Assembly: GCF_008905045.1 (NCBI RefSeq)
Contig: NZ_VWMY01000053.1
Coordinates: 1-64,000, forward strand
Length of the DNA stretch: 64,000 bases
Direction of reading: 5' to 3'
Source: Streptomyces albicerus
Lineage (GTDB): Bacteria > Actinomycetota > Actinomycetes > Streptomycetales > Streptomycetaceae
Shown here: piece after piece, positions 15,777-24,738 of the stretch
Numbering within the stretch: the first letter of the stretch is position 1
Layout of the letters: every line of letters starts with the position of its first letter
Notes under the pieces: model-generated
Told to the model about the DNA's origin: nothing
Seen by the model: the letters and a program-made list of their open reading frames with translations, nothing else
The model's database searches: none
Position numbers and translations under genes: made by a program

Positions 15777-17357
15777 ATGTCACACCGTCCGCCGCACCCG
15801 TTGCCCGGTCGCCGCAGCGTTCTGCGCGGCTCGCTCGCCGCGTCGGCGGCGCTCGCACTGCCCGCCACCGTCGGCACGGCTCCGTCATTCGCCCTGTCGG
15901 GAAGACCGAAGGCGGAATGGGGTGTTCAGGCCGGAGACGTGACCACACACTCCGGCCTGGTGTGGGTGCGCTCCGACCGGCCCGCACGCATGATCGTGGA
16001 AACCTCCGCGACCGAGTCGTTCCGCAAACCGAGGAGATGGCACGGCCCGCTCCTGGGCGCGGACACGGACTTCACCGGGACGGTTCCGCTGCGCGGCCTT
16101 CCGGCGGGCGAGCAGATCCACTACCGGGTGACACTGGCCGACCCGGACGACTACCGCCGCACCGGCGAACCCGTACTGGGCACCTTCCGGACCGCACCCG
16201 CCAAGCGGCGCGAGGGAGTCCGGTTCCTCTGGTCGGGCGACGTCGTGGGCCAGGGCTGGGGCATCAACCCGGACGTCGGCGGCCTCTACGCGTACGAGGA
16301 GATGCGCCGCCTGGACCCGGACTTCTTCCTGTGCAGCGGCGACTCGATCTACGCGGACGGTCCGCTGTCGGCGTCCGTGACGCTGCCCGACGGCCGTGTC
16401 TGGCGGAACGTCACCACCCAGGAGAAGGCCAAGGTCGCGGAGACCCTGGCGGAGTACCGGGGCAACTTCCGCTACCCGCTGCTCGACGAGAACGTACGCC
16501 GGTTCAACGCACAGGTGCCGACGATCACGCAGTGGGACGACCACGAGGTCGTCAACAACTGGTACCCCGGCGAGATCCTCACCGACGCCCGCTACACGGT
16601 GAAGGACGTCGACACGCTGGCCTCCCGCGCCCGCAAGGCGTTCAGCGAGTACTTCCCGATCTCCACGCTGCCGTCCACCGGCGAGGACGGCCGGGTGCAC
16701 CGCGTCGTGCACCACGGTCCGATGCTGGACGTGTTCGTGCTCGACATGCGTACGTACCGCAACGCCAACTCGCCGGGCCGGCAGACCGATGACACCACCG
16801 GCATTCTCGGCGCGGAGCAGCTGATCTGGCTGAAGCGGGAGCTGGCGCGGTCGCGTGCGGTGTGGAAGGTCATAGCCGCCGACATGCCGCTCGGCCTGGT
16901 CGTGCCGGACGGCGCGACGGACATCGAGGCCGTCGCACAGGGCGACCCGGGCGCGCCGCTCGGCCGCGAGCTGCAGATCGCGGAACTGCTGCGGTTCATC
17001 AAGCACCGCCGGATCACCGGCACGGTGTGGCTGACGGCGGACGTGCACTACACCTCGGCGCAGCACTACGACCCGTCGCGTGCGGCCTTCAAGGACTTCG
17101 CGCCGTTCTGGGAGTTCGTCTCCGGACCATTGGCGGCTGGCGGCTTCCCGGCGAACGCGCTGGACGGCACCTTCGGTCCCGACCGGGTCTTCCTCAAGGC
17201 GCCGACGACGGCGAACGTCTCGCCGATGGAGTCCCCGCAGTACTTCGGCGAGGTCGACATCGACGGCGACAGCGGCGAACTGACGGTCCGGCTGCGGGCG
17301 ACCGGAGGTTCGGTGCTGTTCACGAAGGTGCTGCAGCCGGGACGCGTGGGGCAGTAG
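15777..17357 (+). CDS. phoD: Alkaline phosphatase D (Tat-exported)
   Basis: Secreted phosphodiesterase/phosphatase of 526 aa that frees phosphate from organic phosphate outside the cell. The Tat signal carries PGRRSVLRGSLAAS and ends near residue 42. The PhoD N-terminal beta domain (residues 45-145) is followed by the metallophosphatase core with SGDSIYADGP, WDDHEVVNNW, LDMRTYRN and LTADVHYTSAQHY, which hold the Fe/Ca centre. Start ATG 15777 follows AGGAGG. A possible PHO box precedes it and a hairpin follows, so it is probably a single-gene unit induced by phosphate starvation. Confidence 0.95.
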   Translation: MSHRPPHPLPGRRSVLRGSLAASAALALPATVGTAPSFALSGRPKAEWGVQAGDVTTHSGLVWVRSDRPARMIVETSATESFRKPRRWHGPLLGADTDFTGTVPLRGLPAGEQIHYRVTLADPDDYRRTGEPVLGTFRTAPAKRREGVRFLWSGDVVGQGWGINPDVGGLYAYEEMRRLDPDFFLCSGDSIYADGPLSASVTLPDGRVWRNVTTQEKAKVAETLAEYRGNFRYPLLDENVRRFNAQVPTITQWDDHEVVNNWYPGEILTDARYTVKDVDTLASRARKAFSEYFPISTLPSTGEDGRVHRVVHHGPMLDVFVLDMRTYRNANSPGRQTDDTTGILGAEQLIWLKRELARSRAVWKVIAADMPLGLVVPDGATDIEAVAQGDPGAPLGRELQIAELLRFIKHRRITGTVWLTADVHYTSAQHYDPSRAAFKDFAPFWEFVSGPLAAGGFPANALDGTFGPDRVFLKAPTTANVSPMESPQYFGEVDIDGDSGELTVRLRATGGSVLFTKVLQPGRVGQ

Positions 17358-17418
17358 TTCCCGCACTCGTGAGGCTCACGGGGCTGGTGGTGCAGTAGTT
17401 CCCGTACCCTCGAACCTC

Positions 17419-17455
17419 GTGCCGCGTACCGGCGTCATCCCCCGGTGCGCGGCAC
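17419..17455 (+). terminator. Hairpin terminator after phoD
   Basis: Stem formed by GTGCCGCGTACCGG (17419-17432) and CCGGTGCGCGGCAC (17442-17455), with a 2-base internal mismatch. A 13-base word (GCAGTAGTTCCCG) occurs twice between the phoD stop and this hairpin. Confidence 0.7.
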
Positions 17456-17528
17456 GTTCGTTTGCCTCGGTCCTTATGTTTCCGCAGGTCAGGACCGGTT
17501 GTCAGTGGTCGCCTCTACGGTTTTTCCC

Positions 17529-18932
17529 ATGACGCGATCTTTGCAGGCCGTGGCCTACACCCGACCCTCCGCGCTGGAGTCCGCACCGGGCGGACGGCGC
17601 CTGGGACTTGAGACCTCGCGGGGTGCGACGCCCCGCGGTGTCGAGGACCATCCCCGTTTCTTCACGGGCTTCCTGACGTCGCCTCAGGTGGCGTCGGCGG
17701 GTCTGCTCGCGGTGGCGGACGTAGCGGGCGCGCGCTACTACCAGCGGCAACTGCGGGCGTCCCTGGACCCGGTGGTCACGGGCAACGGCGACCGGCTGCG
17801 CTTCGAGTCCTTCTCCGGCTGCGGTGGGGTGTACGCGCGTCTGGACGTGCTGGACGCGGGCCTGGACGGCGGCGAGGTGGGCCACGGCACGACGAACGTC
17901 GACGTCAACAACCCGCTGCGGGAAGCGCTGTCGAGGATCGGCTCCGACGATCCGCTGCATCTTCGCGTCGGCCCGGACGAACTGGCCGTGACCACCCTGG
18001 ACGGACCGGTCGTGGAGAAGAAGGTGCCGCTGCCGGACCGCTGGCTGCGCGGTTTCGCCGAGGCCCAGGTGATAGCGGCCGGCTTCGATCTGCGGGCCGA
18101 GCTGCCCGCGCCGGAGGCCGTGCGGTTCCTGCGCTCGCTGCCCCGTTCCACCGCGCGCAGCGCTTCCCGGGGCGCACGGTGGGTCGTGCCGGCGGGGCGC
18201 GGTCTGCGGCCCACGACCCGGCCGGTGCCCGGAGCGGTGTGTCTGCCGGGCCCGGAGCGGCTGATCGCGCTCCAAAGGGTGCTTCGTCATGCGACGGCCC
18301 TGCGGGTGTACGGTCCCTCGCTCGCCGGGGACGCCGCGGCGGCCAGTGCCTGGGAGGTCGTACTGCCCGGGATGCGGCTCACTCTGACGCTGTCCCCGGA
18401 GGCTTCGCGCGGCTTCTCCGGTGAGGGCGGCGTCCTGGACGCACTGGCCACCGACGAGGCGGCCGAGGACGCGGAGCTGATCGCGGTACTCCTGGCCTGG
18501 GAGCCCCGGATCGACGTCGGGGATCTGTCCGCCGCCTCGGGACTGCCGGCCGAGCGGGTGCGGGCCGCCCTGGTGCGCCTGGGCACATCGGGGCGCGTGG
18601 GGTACGACACGGCGGAGGCGGCCTACTTCCACCGCGAACTGCCGTATGACGCCGAGCGCGTGGAGCGGCACAACCCGCGCCTGCGGGCGGCCCGGGCTCT
18701 CGTCGCGGAGGGCGCGGTGGCCCTGGACGGCGCTCTCGGCACGGTGACGGCGCAGGACGGGCATGTGCACCGGGTGCGCGACGACGCGGGGGTGCTGAGC
18801 TGCAGCTGCCTGTGGTGGGCCAAGTACCGGGGCGGGCGAGGGCCGTGCAAGCACGCGCTCGCGGTGCGGATGGCCCGCCGGGCAGCGGTCGGTGGACGGA
18901 CGGAGATTCTGGTCGACGGGGGTGTGCGATGA
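17529..18932 (+). CDS. SWIM zinc-finger protein
   Basis: Cytosolic protein of 467 aa. The C-terminus carries the SWIM motif, CSCLWWAKYRGGRGPCKHALAV (CxC...CxH, about residues 434-455), a zinc module for protein or DNA contact. The rest is a long domain without recognised catalytic residues. The ATG at 17529 (MTRSLQAVAYTRPS) is the normal family start. Its stop overlaps the start of the DUF6493 gene by ATGA, so the two are translationally coupled. Such pairs occur in Streptomyces; their role is not established. Confidence 0.85.
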   Translation: MTRSLQAVAYTRPSALESAPGGRRLGLETSRGATPRGVEDHPRFFTGFLTSPQVASAGLLAVADVAGARYYQRQLRASLDPVVTGNGDRLRFESFSGCGGVYARLDVLDAGLDGGEVGHGTTNVDVNNPLREALSRIGSDDPLHLRVGPDELAVTTLDGPVVEKKVPLPDRWLRGFAEAQVIAAGFDLRAELPAPEAVRFLRSLPRSTARSASRGARWVVPAGRGLRPTTRPVPGAVCLPGPERLIALQRVLRHATALRVYGPSLAGDAAAASAWEVVLPGMRLTLTLSPEASRGFSGEGGVLDALATDEAAEDAELIAVLLAWEPRIDVGDLSAASGLPAERVRAALVRLGTSGRVGYDTAEAAYFHRELPYDAERVERHNPRLRAARALVAEGAVALDGALGTVTAQDGHVHRVRDDAGVLSCSCLWWAKYRGGRGPCKHALAVRMARRAAVGGRTEILVDGGVR

Positions 18933-21589
18933 GTGGTGCGGTGCCGGTGAGTGAAGCGTTGCTGATGGCCGTGCGGGCGGGGCGGACGGGTGAGGCCGCG
19001 GGGCTGCTGGACGGGATGACGGATGCCGAACGACGGGCCTGTCTGCCCGCGTTGAAGGATCTCCGCAAGGAGCTGCGCACCGCGCCCTGGGACGCCGTGT
19101 CCCGCAAGGCGTATCCCACCCTGCACGCGGCCGGTGCGGCATGCCACACGGGAGCGGCCGGGGCGGCGGCCTGGCTCACCGCCGCCGACATGCGCTGGTC
19201 CCAGGCGTCTCCCGGAGTGCTTCTCCATGTACTGGGCGATCGGGAGCGTGACTGGCTGGGCGATGTCGCGCAGCGGCTCGCCCAACGCCCGGAGACCGCC
19301 CAGGTGCCCTACGAGCTGATGTCGGGCCTCGTCCGGCTGTCCGGCTGCGCGGTGCCGACGACGGAGACCTACGTACTGGGCTGGGTCGAGCAGGTCGGCA
19401 GTCTGTGGCAGCGCGGTGACACCATCCTGCAGCGGCTTCGCCAGGACCCGTACACGGCCGAGCTGGTCACCGCGCTCTTCGAGATCCCCGACATCGGCGG
19501 CCGCCTGAGCTGGCTGTTCGGTGACGGTCCGGACAGCTGGCCCCACGCGCTCGCGCAGCTCACTCGGGAGGGCACTCTCGGCCGGAAGGCCATGGTCGAC
19601 GCCTGCGTGGCCCGGCTGCTGCGCGGCGGTGCCCCGGCCGAACACCGGGTGTTCCTGCGACTGTTGACCGCCCTGGAGCTGACCAGCGAGGAGGAGCGGG
19701 AGCGCGCCGCGGACTGGCTGGTGCTCGCCGCCGGTGCGGTGGCCACCGTGGCGTCGCACGCCCAGTCGGTGCTCGGCGCCCTGGCGCTGGCCGGTGAGTT
19801 GACGCCCCGGCAGCTCGCCGAGATGTCCGAAGGCGTGCTGTTCCGCACGGAGAAGAAGCTGGTGCGGGCCCAGCTCGTGCTCCTCGGGAAGGTGCTCCGG
19901 CGCGACCGGTCGAGCGTGGCCGAGCTGCTGCCCGCGGTGGCGCAGGCCTTCGGACACGAGGACACGGACGTGCAGCAGCGCGCACTGAAGCTGGTCGAGC
20001 GGCACCTCGACATGGCGCCGTTGGAGGCGCGGGGCGAAGTGGCCGACGCGGCCGGGCAGTTGAGCCCTGGGCTCCGCGCGCGGGCCACGGAACTGCTGGG
20101 TCTGGACGAGACCGACCTGGCGCCTGAGCCCTACGTGGAGTTGCTGCCGCCCGTGCCGGAGCCGAAGCGGCTCGCGGCCGCGCCGGACTCGATGGCCGAG
20201 CTGGCCGAGGAGGTCGGGGTCCTGCTCGTGTCCGGCGGCGACGTGGCGACGTTCGAGCGGGCCCTGGACGGCCTCGTGCGGCACGCCTACCGGGACCGGG
20301 ATGCGTTGGCCGAGGCCCTGAAGCCAGTGGTGGCCCGGCGCTGGTGGATCGACGCCGATCCCCAGTACGTCTCGACGGACGCGTACTTCCACGAGAGTCC
20401 GCACGGTCTGGAGGTCGTCCTCGCGACCCTGCTGGGCCGGGTCCGTACGGCCACGCTCCACAGGGCCGTTCAGCACGGGCTCTTGGCGGACCCCTGCGTG
20501 CACAGCGCGCTGTCCGCCGCCCTCAACGCCCGCTTGTGGGAGGCGGCCCACCGGGTGCGCACCGATCCGCTGCCGTTCCTGCTGGCCACGCCCACCTGGG
20601 GTTCGGGGCTCCTGGAGCCGGACGAGCTGGTGGCCCGCCTCGACCAGTACCGCCGGCTCGGCGCCCGGCCCGGCGCGGCCGACTTCACACAGGCACTGCT
20701 GCGGGTGCGGCGCGACGACCGTGCAGCGGCCGCTGCCGCCGCCGAGCGGGCCGGTGCGCTCGGCACGGCGGAGGGAGACCGCCTGGCCCGGTGGCTCACG
20801 GCCGCCGGCCCGTCCTTGCCCATGAGTGGACGGCGGACCTCGGGGGTGCGCATCCTGGTCGAGCTCAGCGAGCTCGACGGGTTGCCGGAGGACCTCCCGC
20901 CCACGTTCCGTCGGCTAGGGCAGCCCGTGTCCGTGTTCATGGTCCGCAAGTACTGCCCCCACTACTGGAACCAGGCCGACCGGCAGCACTGGCTGGCCGT
21001 CGTGCCCGGGCGGCGGGAGTTGATGGCCGCGCGGGTGCTGCGCGAGCTCTCCACTGTCGCCGTGGAAGGCACGCGGGGCGATGCCGCCGTGCTGCCGCTG
21101 ATCGCCGAGGCGGAGGGCGAGGCGGGTGAAGCCGTGCACCTCTGTGTTGCGTACGGGCTGGGCGCGCGCCACCCGGAGGACCGGCTCAGCGCAGTGGACG
21201 CCCTGCTGGTCCTGGCCGCGCGGGGACAGCTGGACGCCGAGCGGCTCGGTGCGGATCTGGGGCAGCTGGTCCGGCGCGGGGCGGTGAAGCCACTGCGGCT
21301 CGCCGAGTCCGTACGGACCGCGGCGACGACCGGCGCGTACGCCACCGTCTGGGCGATACTCCGGGCCGCGCTGCCCGTGCTGCTCGCGGACCTCGCCACG
21401 GATGGCGCCGCACCGTCCGCCCGCGGGTTCGGGGAGCTGCTGGCCGTCGCCGCCGAGTGCGCCGAACGGACCGGGGCGCGCGGCGGTCTGGCACACCTCG
21501 CGCAGACGGCGGACCGGCGCGGTTCGTCCCGGCTCGTCACCCAGGCCCGCCGGCTGCGTGCGACGCTGGATCAGGCGGCGGCCGCCTGA
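18929..21589 (+). CDS. DUF6493-family protein, partner of SWIM protein
   Basis: Large cytosolic protein of 886 aa made almost wholly of helical, HEAT-like repeats (for example LLPAVAQAFGHEDTDVQQRALKLVERHL near residue 345). A second half contains VFMVRKYCPHYWNQADRQHWLAVVPGR. There are no membrane segments or recognised catalytic motifs. It fits the DUF6493 group that accompanies SWIM proteins, which is the main reason for the name. The ATG at 18929 overlaps the SWIM stop. A scaffold or adaptor role is inference only. Confidence 0.78.
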   Translation: MSGAVPVSEALLMAVRAGRTGEAAGLLDGMTDAERRACLPALKDLRKELRTAPWDAVSRKAYPTLHAAGAACHTGAAGAAAWLTAADMRWSQASPGVLLHVLGDRERDWLGDVAQRLAQRPETAQVPYELMSGLVRLSGCAVPTTETYVLGWVEQVGSLWQRGDTILQRLRQDPYTAELVTALFEIPDIGGRLSWLFGDGPDSWPHALAQLTREGTLGRKAMVDACVARLLRGGAPAEHRVFLRLLTALELTSEEERERAADWLVLAAGAVATVASHAQSVLGALALAGELTPRQLAEMSEGVLFRTEKKLVRAQLVLLGKVLRRDRSSVAELLPAVAQAFGHEDTDVQQRALKLVERHLDMAPLEARGEVADAAGQLSPGLRARATELLGLDETDLAPEPYVELLPPVPEPKRLAAAPDSMAELAEEVGVLLVSGGDVATFERALDGLVRHAYRDRDALAEALKPVVARRWWIDADPQYVSTDAYFHESPHGLEVVLATLLGRVRTATLHRAVQHGLLADPCVHSALSAALNARLWEAAHRVRTDPLPFLLATPTWGSGLLEPDELVARLDQYRRLGARPGAADFTQALLRVRRDDRAAAAAAAERAGALGTAEGDRLARWLTAAGPSLPMSGRRTSGVRILVELSELDGLPEDLPPTFRRLGQPVSVFMVRKYCPHYWNQADRQHWLAVVPGRRELMAARVLRELSTVAVEGTRGDAAVLPLIAEAEGEAGEAVHLCVAYGLGARHPEDRLSAVDALLVLAARGQLDAERLGADLGQLVRRGAVKPLRLAESVRTAATTGAYATVWAILRAALPVLLADLATDGAAPSARGFGELLAVAAECAERTGARGGLAHLAQTADRRGSSRLVTQARRLRATLDQAAAA

Positions 21590-21620
21590 CGCCAGAGCCC
21601 AACGCCCGTGCCCGGTCAGA

Positions 21621-21683
21621 CCGTTCAGGCCGTTCAGGCCGTTCAGGCCGTTCAGGCCGTTCAGGCCGTTCAGGCCGTTCACC
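21621..21683 (+). repeat. 9-bp minisatellite, seven copies
   Basis: Six perfect copies of CCGTTCAGG (21621-21674) and a seventh variant CCGTTCACC (21675-21683), starting 31 bases after the DUF6493 stop. It would code RPFRPF or NGLNGL in open frames, but none has a credible start. The copy number is likely unstable between strains. Confidence 0.92.
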
Positions 21684-21803
21684 TGAGCGTTCAGTTCGCA
21701 CCAAAGACTCGTAAAAAATGCAGCAAAGGGGGCAGAAGCATACTTAACCGATCAGTCACAAAGCGTTCGTGATCACGCAACACCCGTCCTGCACAGTGGC
21801 TGT

Positions 21804-23258
21804 ATGACTCAAGACATGTCTGATGTGACGCGTGCGAAAAACGGCAGGCCGGTCCACCACTGGCGCCGGGATCTCGTCGAACTGGCCGCGCTGTTCACGG
21901 CGGTGGCGGTCGCCGACGCCGTGGCGAACCTGATCGGGCACGGCCCCGACGGCCCCACCCTGCTCGCGATCTCGGCGGTCGTGCTGGTCGCCACGGCCGG
22001 ATTCCACACATGGTGGGCACGACGCCACGGCCACGCCCCGCCGACGCGCGATACCGGCACCCGGCCGACCGCAGCAGTGCGGAAGGCCGGGGCATCCGCG
22101 GCGGACCCGGCCACGCCGGAGGCCGTCGCCGGGGCGACCGTGCTCTGGCGGATGCGGACCACCGTGCGGGACGAGCCGGGATCACTGGCCGCGCTGTGCA
22201 CGGCGCTGGCGGGACGGCAGGTCGACATCCTGAGCCTGCAGACGCATCCGCTGGCCGAGGGCACCGTGGACGAGTTCCTGCTGCGGGCTCCCGCTCAGGT
22301 GGCGGCCTCCGAAGTCACCCGGGCCGTGTCGCAGGCGGGCGGCGCCGGCACCTGGATCGAGCGGGCCGACGCGCACGACCTGGTGGACGCTCCCACGCGC
22401 GTCCTCGGCCTGGCGACGCGCACGGCGTTGGATGCGGCGGAACTGCCTTTGGCGCTACGGCAGTTGCTGGGGCGGTGCACGATCCGGTCGCTGCCCGCCG
22501 CGTCCGTGCGTGGTGACCGCGCGGACGAAGCGGCGCCCGTCGAGGGGGCGCTCGAGGACACCGTGATGCGGCTGCGCGCACCGGAAGGCGGAGTGATCAC
22601 TGTGGAGCGGCCGTATCTGCCGTTCACGCCCACCGAGTTCGCGCGGGCCCGGGCCCTGGTCGAGCTGGACGCCCGGCTCGGTCCGCGCGTCCCCCGCAGC
22701 AAGGACGTACTGACCCTGTCCCAGGGCAACGCCATCACGGTGCGCCGCGCCGACGCCGGTGACGTCGACGCCGCGAAGGCCATGCACGAGCGGTGCTCGC
22801 CGCGCACGCTGAGCATGCGCTACCACGGGCCGATCGGCGACGCCGACAAGTACCTCAACCACCTTCTCAGCCCCCGCTTCGGGCGCACGCTCGCCGCGCA
22901 GACCGCCTCCGGGCGCCTCGTCGCGCTCGGCCATCTCCTCTGGGACGGCGACGAGACGGAGATCGCGCTTCTCGTCGAGGACGACTGGCAGCGGCGCGGT
23001 ATCGGCAGCGAGCTGCTCGGCCGCCTGGTGACGATGGCCGTCGAGGCCGGCTGCGAGAGCGTGTACGTCGTCACGCAGTCGTCCAACACCGGCATGGTCG
23101 CCGCGATGCGCGGTCTCGACCTCCCTCTCGACTACCAGATCGAGGAAGGCACGCTCGTGATCACGGCCCGCCTGGACGCGACGCCGGTGAAGTCGCGGCT
23201 GCCGTACGACGAGGTCCAGGAGCACGAGCCCGAGCACGAGCACTCCGTGCGGGACTGA
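21804..23258 (+). CDS. Membrane-anchored ACT-GNAT acetyltransferase
   Basis: Fusion protein of 484 aa. Two hydrophobic helices lie near the N-terminus (residues 26-43 and 50-66), placing the rest in the cytosol. Residues 115-185 form an ACT-type amino-acid-sensing domain (WRMRTTVRDEPGSLAALCTALAGRQVDILSLQTHPL). The C-terminus is a GNAT domain (ITVRRADAGDVDAAKAMHERCSPRTLSMRYHG, then VEDDWQRRGIGSELLGRLV, the acetyl-CoA loop). An acetyltransferase gated by an amino acid, as for Lys acetylases of actinomycetes, is a fair inference. No ribosome-binding site precedes the ATG, so it may be leaderless. Confidence 0.85.
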   Translation: MTQDMSDVTRAKNGRPVHHWRRDLVELAALFTAVAVADAVANLIGHGPDGPTLLAISAVVLVATAGFHTWWARRHGHAPPTRDTGTRPTAAVRKAGASAADPATPEAVAGATVLWRMRTTVRDEPGSLAALCTALAGRQVDILSLQTHPLAEGTVDEFLLRAPAQVAASEVTRAVSQAGGAGTWIERADAHDLVDAPTRVLGLATRTALDAAELPLALRQLLGRCTIRSLPAASVRGDRADEAAPVEGALEDTVMRLRAPEGGVITVERPYLPFTPTEFARARALVELDARLGPRVPRSKDVLTLSQGNAITVRRADAGDVDAAKAMHERCSPRTLSMRYHGPIGDADKYLNHLLSPRFGRTLAAQTASGRLVALGHLLWDGDETEIALLVEDDWQRRGIGSELLGRLVTMAVEAGCESVYVVTQSSNTGMVAAMRGLDLPLDYQIEEGTLVITARLDATPVKSRLPYDEVQEHEPEHEHSVRD

Positions 23259-23310
23259 CTGAGAGGCTGAGAGGCTGAGAGGACGAGCGAACTGCTCGTC
23301 CCGCGACGGC

Positions 23311-23343
23311 GGCAGGCCCCGGCGAACCACGCCGGGGCCTGCC
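23311..23343. terminator. Strong bidirectional terminator
   Basis: Perfect 13-base stem GGCAGGCCCCGGC (23311-23323), 7-base loop, GCCGGGGCCTGCC (23331-23343), between the convergent acetyltransferase and PLP-enzyme genes. Confidence 0.85.
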
Positions 23344-23354
23344 GCGGTACCGAT

Positions 23355-23399
23355 CTTCTCCGTACTGGTCTTCTCCGTACCGGACTTCTCCGTACCGTT
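23355..23399. repeat. 15-bp tandem repeat, three copies
   Basis: Units CTTCTCCGTACTGGT, CTTCTCCGTACCGGA and CTTCTCCGTACCGTT follow each other after the terminator. A shorter GAGAGGCT duplication lies at 23261-23283. Confidence 0.85.
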
Positions 23400-23436
23400 C
23401 TCCCCCCGGGCCGCCTTCGGCGAGGCGGCGGGTGCG

Positions 23437-24678
23437 TCAGCGCAAGGCGGGCTTCCGCAAGCCACCGCTCCCCCGCCCCGCCCCCAATGCCCCATCCAGA
23501 TCCCGCCAAAGATCCTCCACGTCCTCCAGCCCCACCGACAGCCGCAACAGCCGGTCGCTGACCCCACTCCCCCGCCGGTCCTCCGCGTCGACGATGCGAT
23601 GACTGATCGAGGCCGGATGCTGGATCAGTGTGTCGACGCTGCCGAGGCTCACCGCCGGAGTGATGAGGCGAACGGAGGCGATCACCTCGTGGGGATCGCC
23701 ATGGATCTCGAAGGCGATCATGGCGCCGCCGAGCCGCGGATAGTGGACGCGGGCGACGCGCGGGTCGGCGGCGAGACGGCGGGCCAGTTCCGCGGCGTTC
23801 GAGGAGGCGGCCCGGACGCGTACGGGCAGCGTCGACAGCCCGCGCAGCAGCAGATAACCGGCGAGCGGATGCAGCACACCTCCCGTGGCGAACCTGACCT
23901 GCCGCAGCCGCCCGGCGAACTCCTCGTCACAGGCCACCACGCCGGCCATCACGTCACCATGCCCGCCCAGGTACTTGGTGGCGCTGTGCAGCACGAGCCG
24001 CGCACCCGACTCGACAGGCCGTTGCAGCACCGGCGTGGCGAAGGTGTTGTCGGCGAGCAGCGGAACGCTCCCGCAGGCGTGGGCGATCGCCCGCAGATCC
24101 AGTTCGGCGAGCGTCGGATTGGCGGGTGACTCGACGAGGACCAGACCGGTGTCCGGCCGCAGGGCGTCCTCGATGCCCGCCGGATCGACCCATGTCACCT
24201 CGGACCCGAGCAGCCCGGCCGTCAACAGGTGGTCGCTGCATCCGTACAGGGGCCGGACGGCCACGACATGGCGCAGGCCCATGGCGTTCCGTACGAGCAG
24301 CACGGCGCTCAGCGCGGCCATGCCGCTCGCGAACGCGACCGCGCTCTCGGTGCCCTCCAGCCGCGCGAGAGCGGTCTCGAACCGGGCGACGGTCGGGTTG
24401 CCCAGCCGGCCGTAGACCGGCGGCCCCTCCGGCTCGGCCCCGTCCGTGGCGAAGGCGTCGATACGAGCTGCCTCGCCCCGACTGTCGTACGACGGATACG
24501 TCGTGGACAGGTCGATCGGCGGGGCGTGCAGCCCCTGCCGGGCGAGGTCGTCCCGCCCGGCATGCACGGCTTCGGTGGCCAGGGCGCGCGCACCGGTCCC
24601 CATCGCCTTGGCCGTCGCCTGGCCCGTTTCCTCTACGTCATCACACGCGTCGCGCACATCAATGCTGCCGAAGTCCAT
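23437..24678 (-). CDS. PLP-dependent trans-sulfuration enzyme (Cys/Met metabolism family)
   Basis: Enzyme of about 413 aa in the cystathionine gamma-synthase / methionine gamma-lyase family. PLP contacts: VYGRLGNPTVARFE, ASGMAALSAVLL, LADNTFATPVLQ and the Schiff-base lysine in LHSATKYLGGHGD. The C-terminal SLGSVDTLIQHPAS loop is typical of the family. It may degrade methionine or related amino acids rather than make them, since it faces an Lrp-family regulator 60 bases away, the usual mdeA/mdeR-like layout. The start at ATG 24678 is uncertain; ATG 24603 is an alternative. Confidence 0.88.
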   Translation of the reverse strand: MDFGSIDVRDACDDVEETGQATAKAMGTGARALATEAVHAGRDDLARQGLHAPPIDLSTTYPSYDSRGEAARIDAFATDGAEPEGPPVYGRLGNPTVARFETALARLEGTESAVAFASGMAALSAVLLVRNAMGLRHVVAVRPLYGCSDHLLTAGLLGSEVTWVDPAGIEDALRPDTGLVLVESPANPTLAELDLRAIAHACGSVPLLADNTFATPVLQRPVESGARLVLHSATKYLGGHGDVMAGVVACDEEFAGRLRQVRFATGGVLHPLAGYLLLRGLSTLPVRVRAASSNAAELARRLAADPRVARVHYPRLGGAMIAFEIHGDPHEVIASVRLITPAVSLGSVDTLIQHPASISHRIVDAEDRRGSGVSDRLLRLSVGLEDVEDLWRDLDGALGAGRGSGGLRKPALR

Positions 24679-24738
24679 ACCCAGCAGCCTGAACACTCAA
24701 CGGACTATGAGCACGGAATCCCGTGTTACGTTCGATCC

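Noticed and set aside
17502..20551. Long minus-strand frames opposite the SWIM and DUF6493 genes
   Set aside because: No starts with ribosome-binding sites and no recognisable domains; shadows of the plus-strand genes.
21621..21683. Minisatellite as a coding NGL or RPF repeat protein
   Set aside because: Frames that read it have no credible start and overlap the end of the DUF6493 gene.
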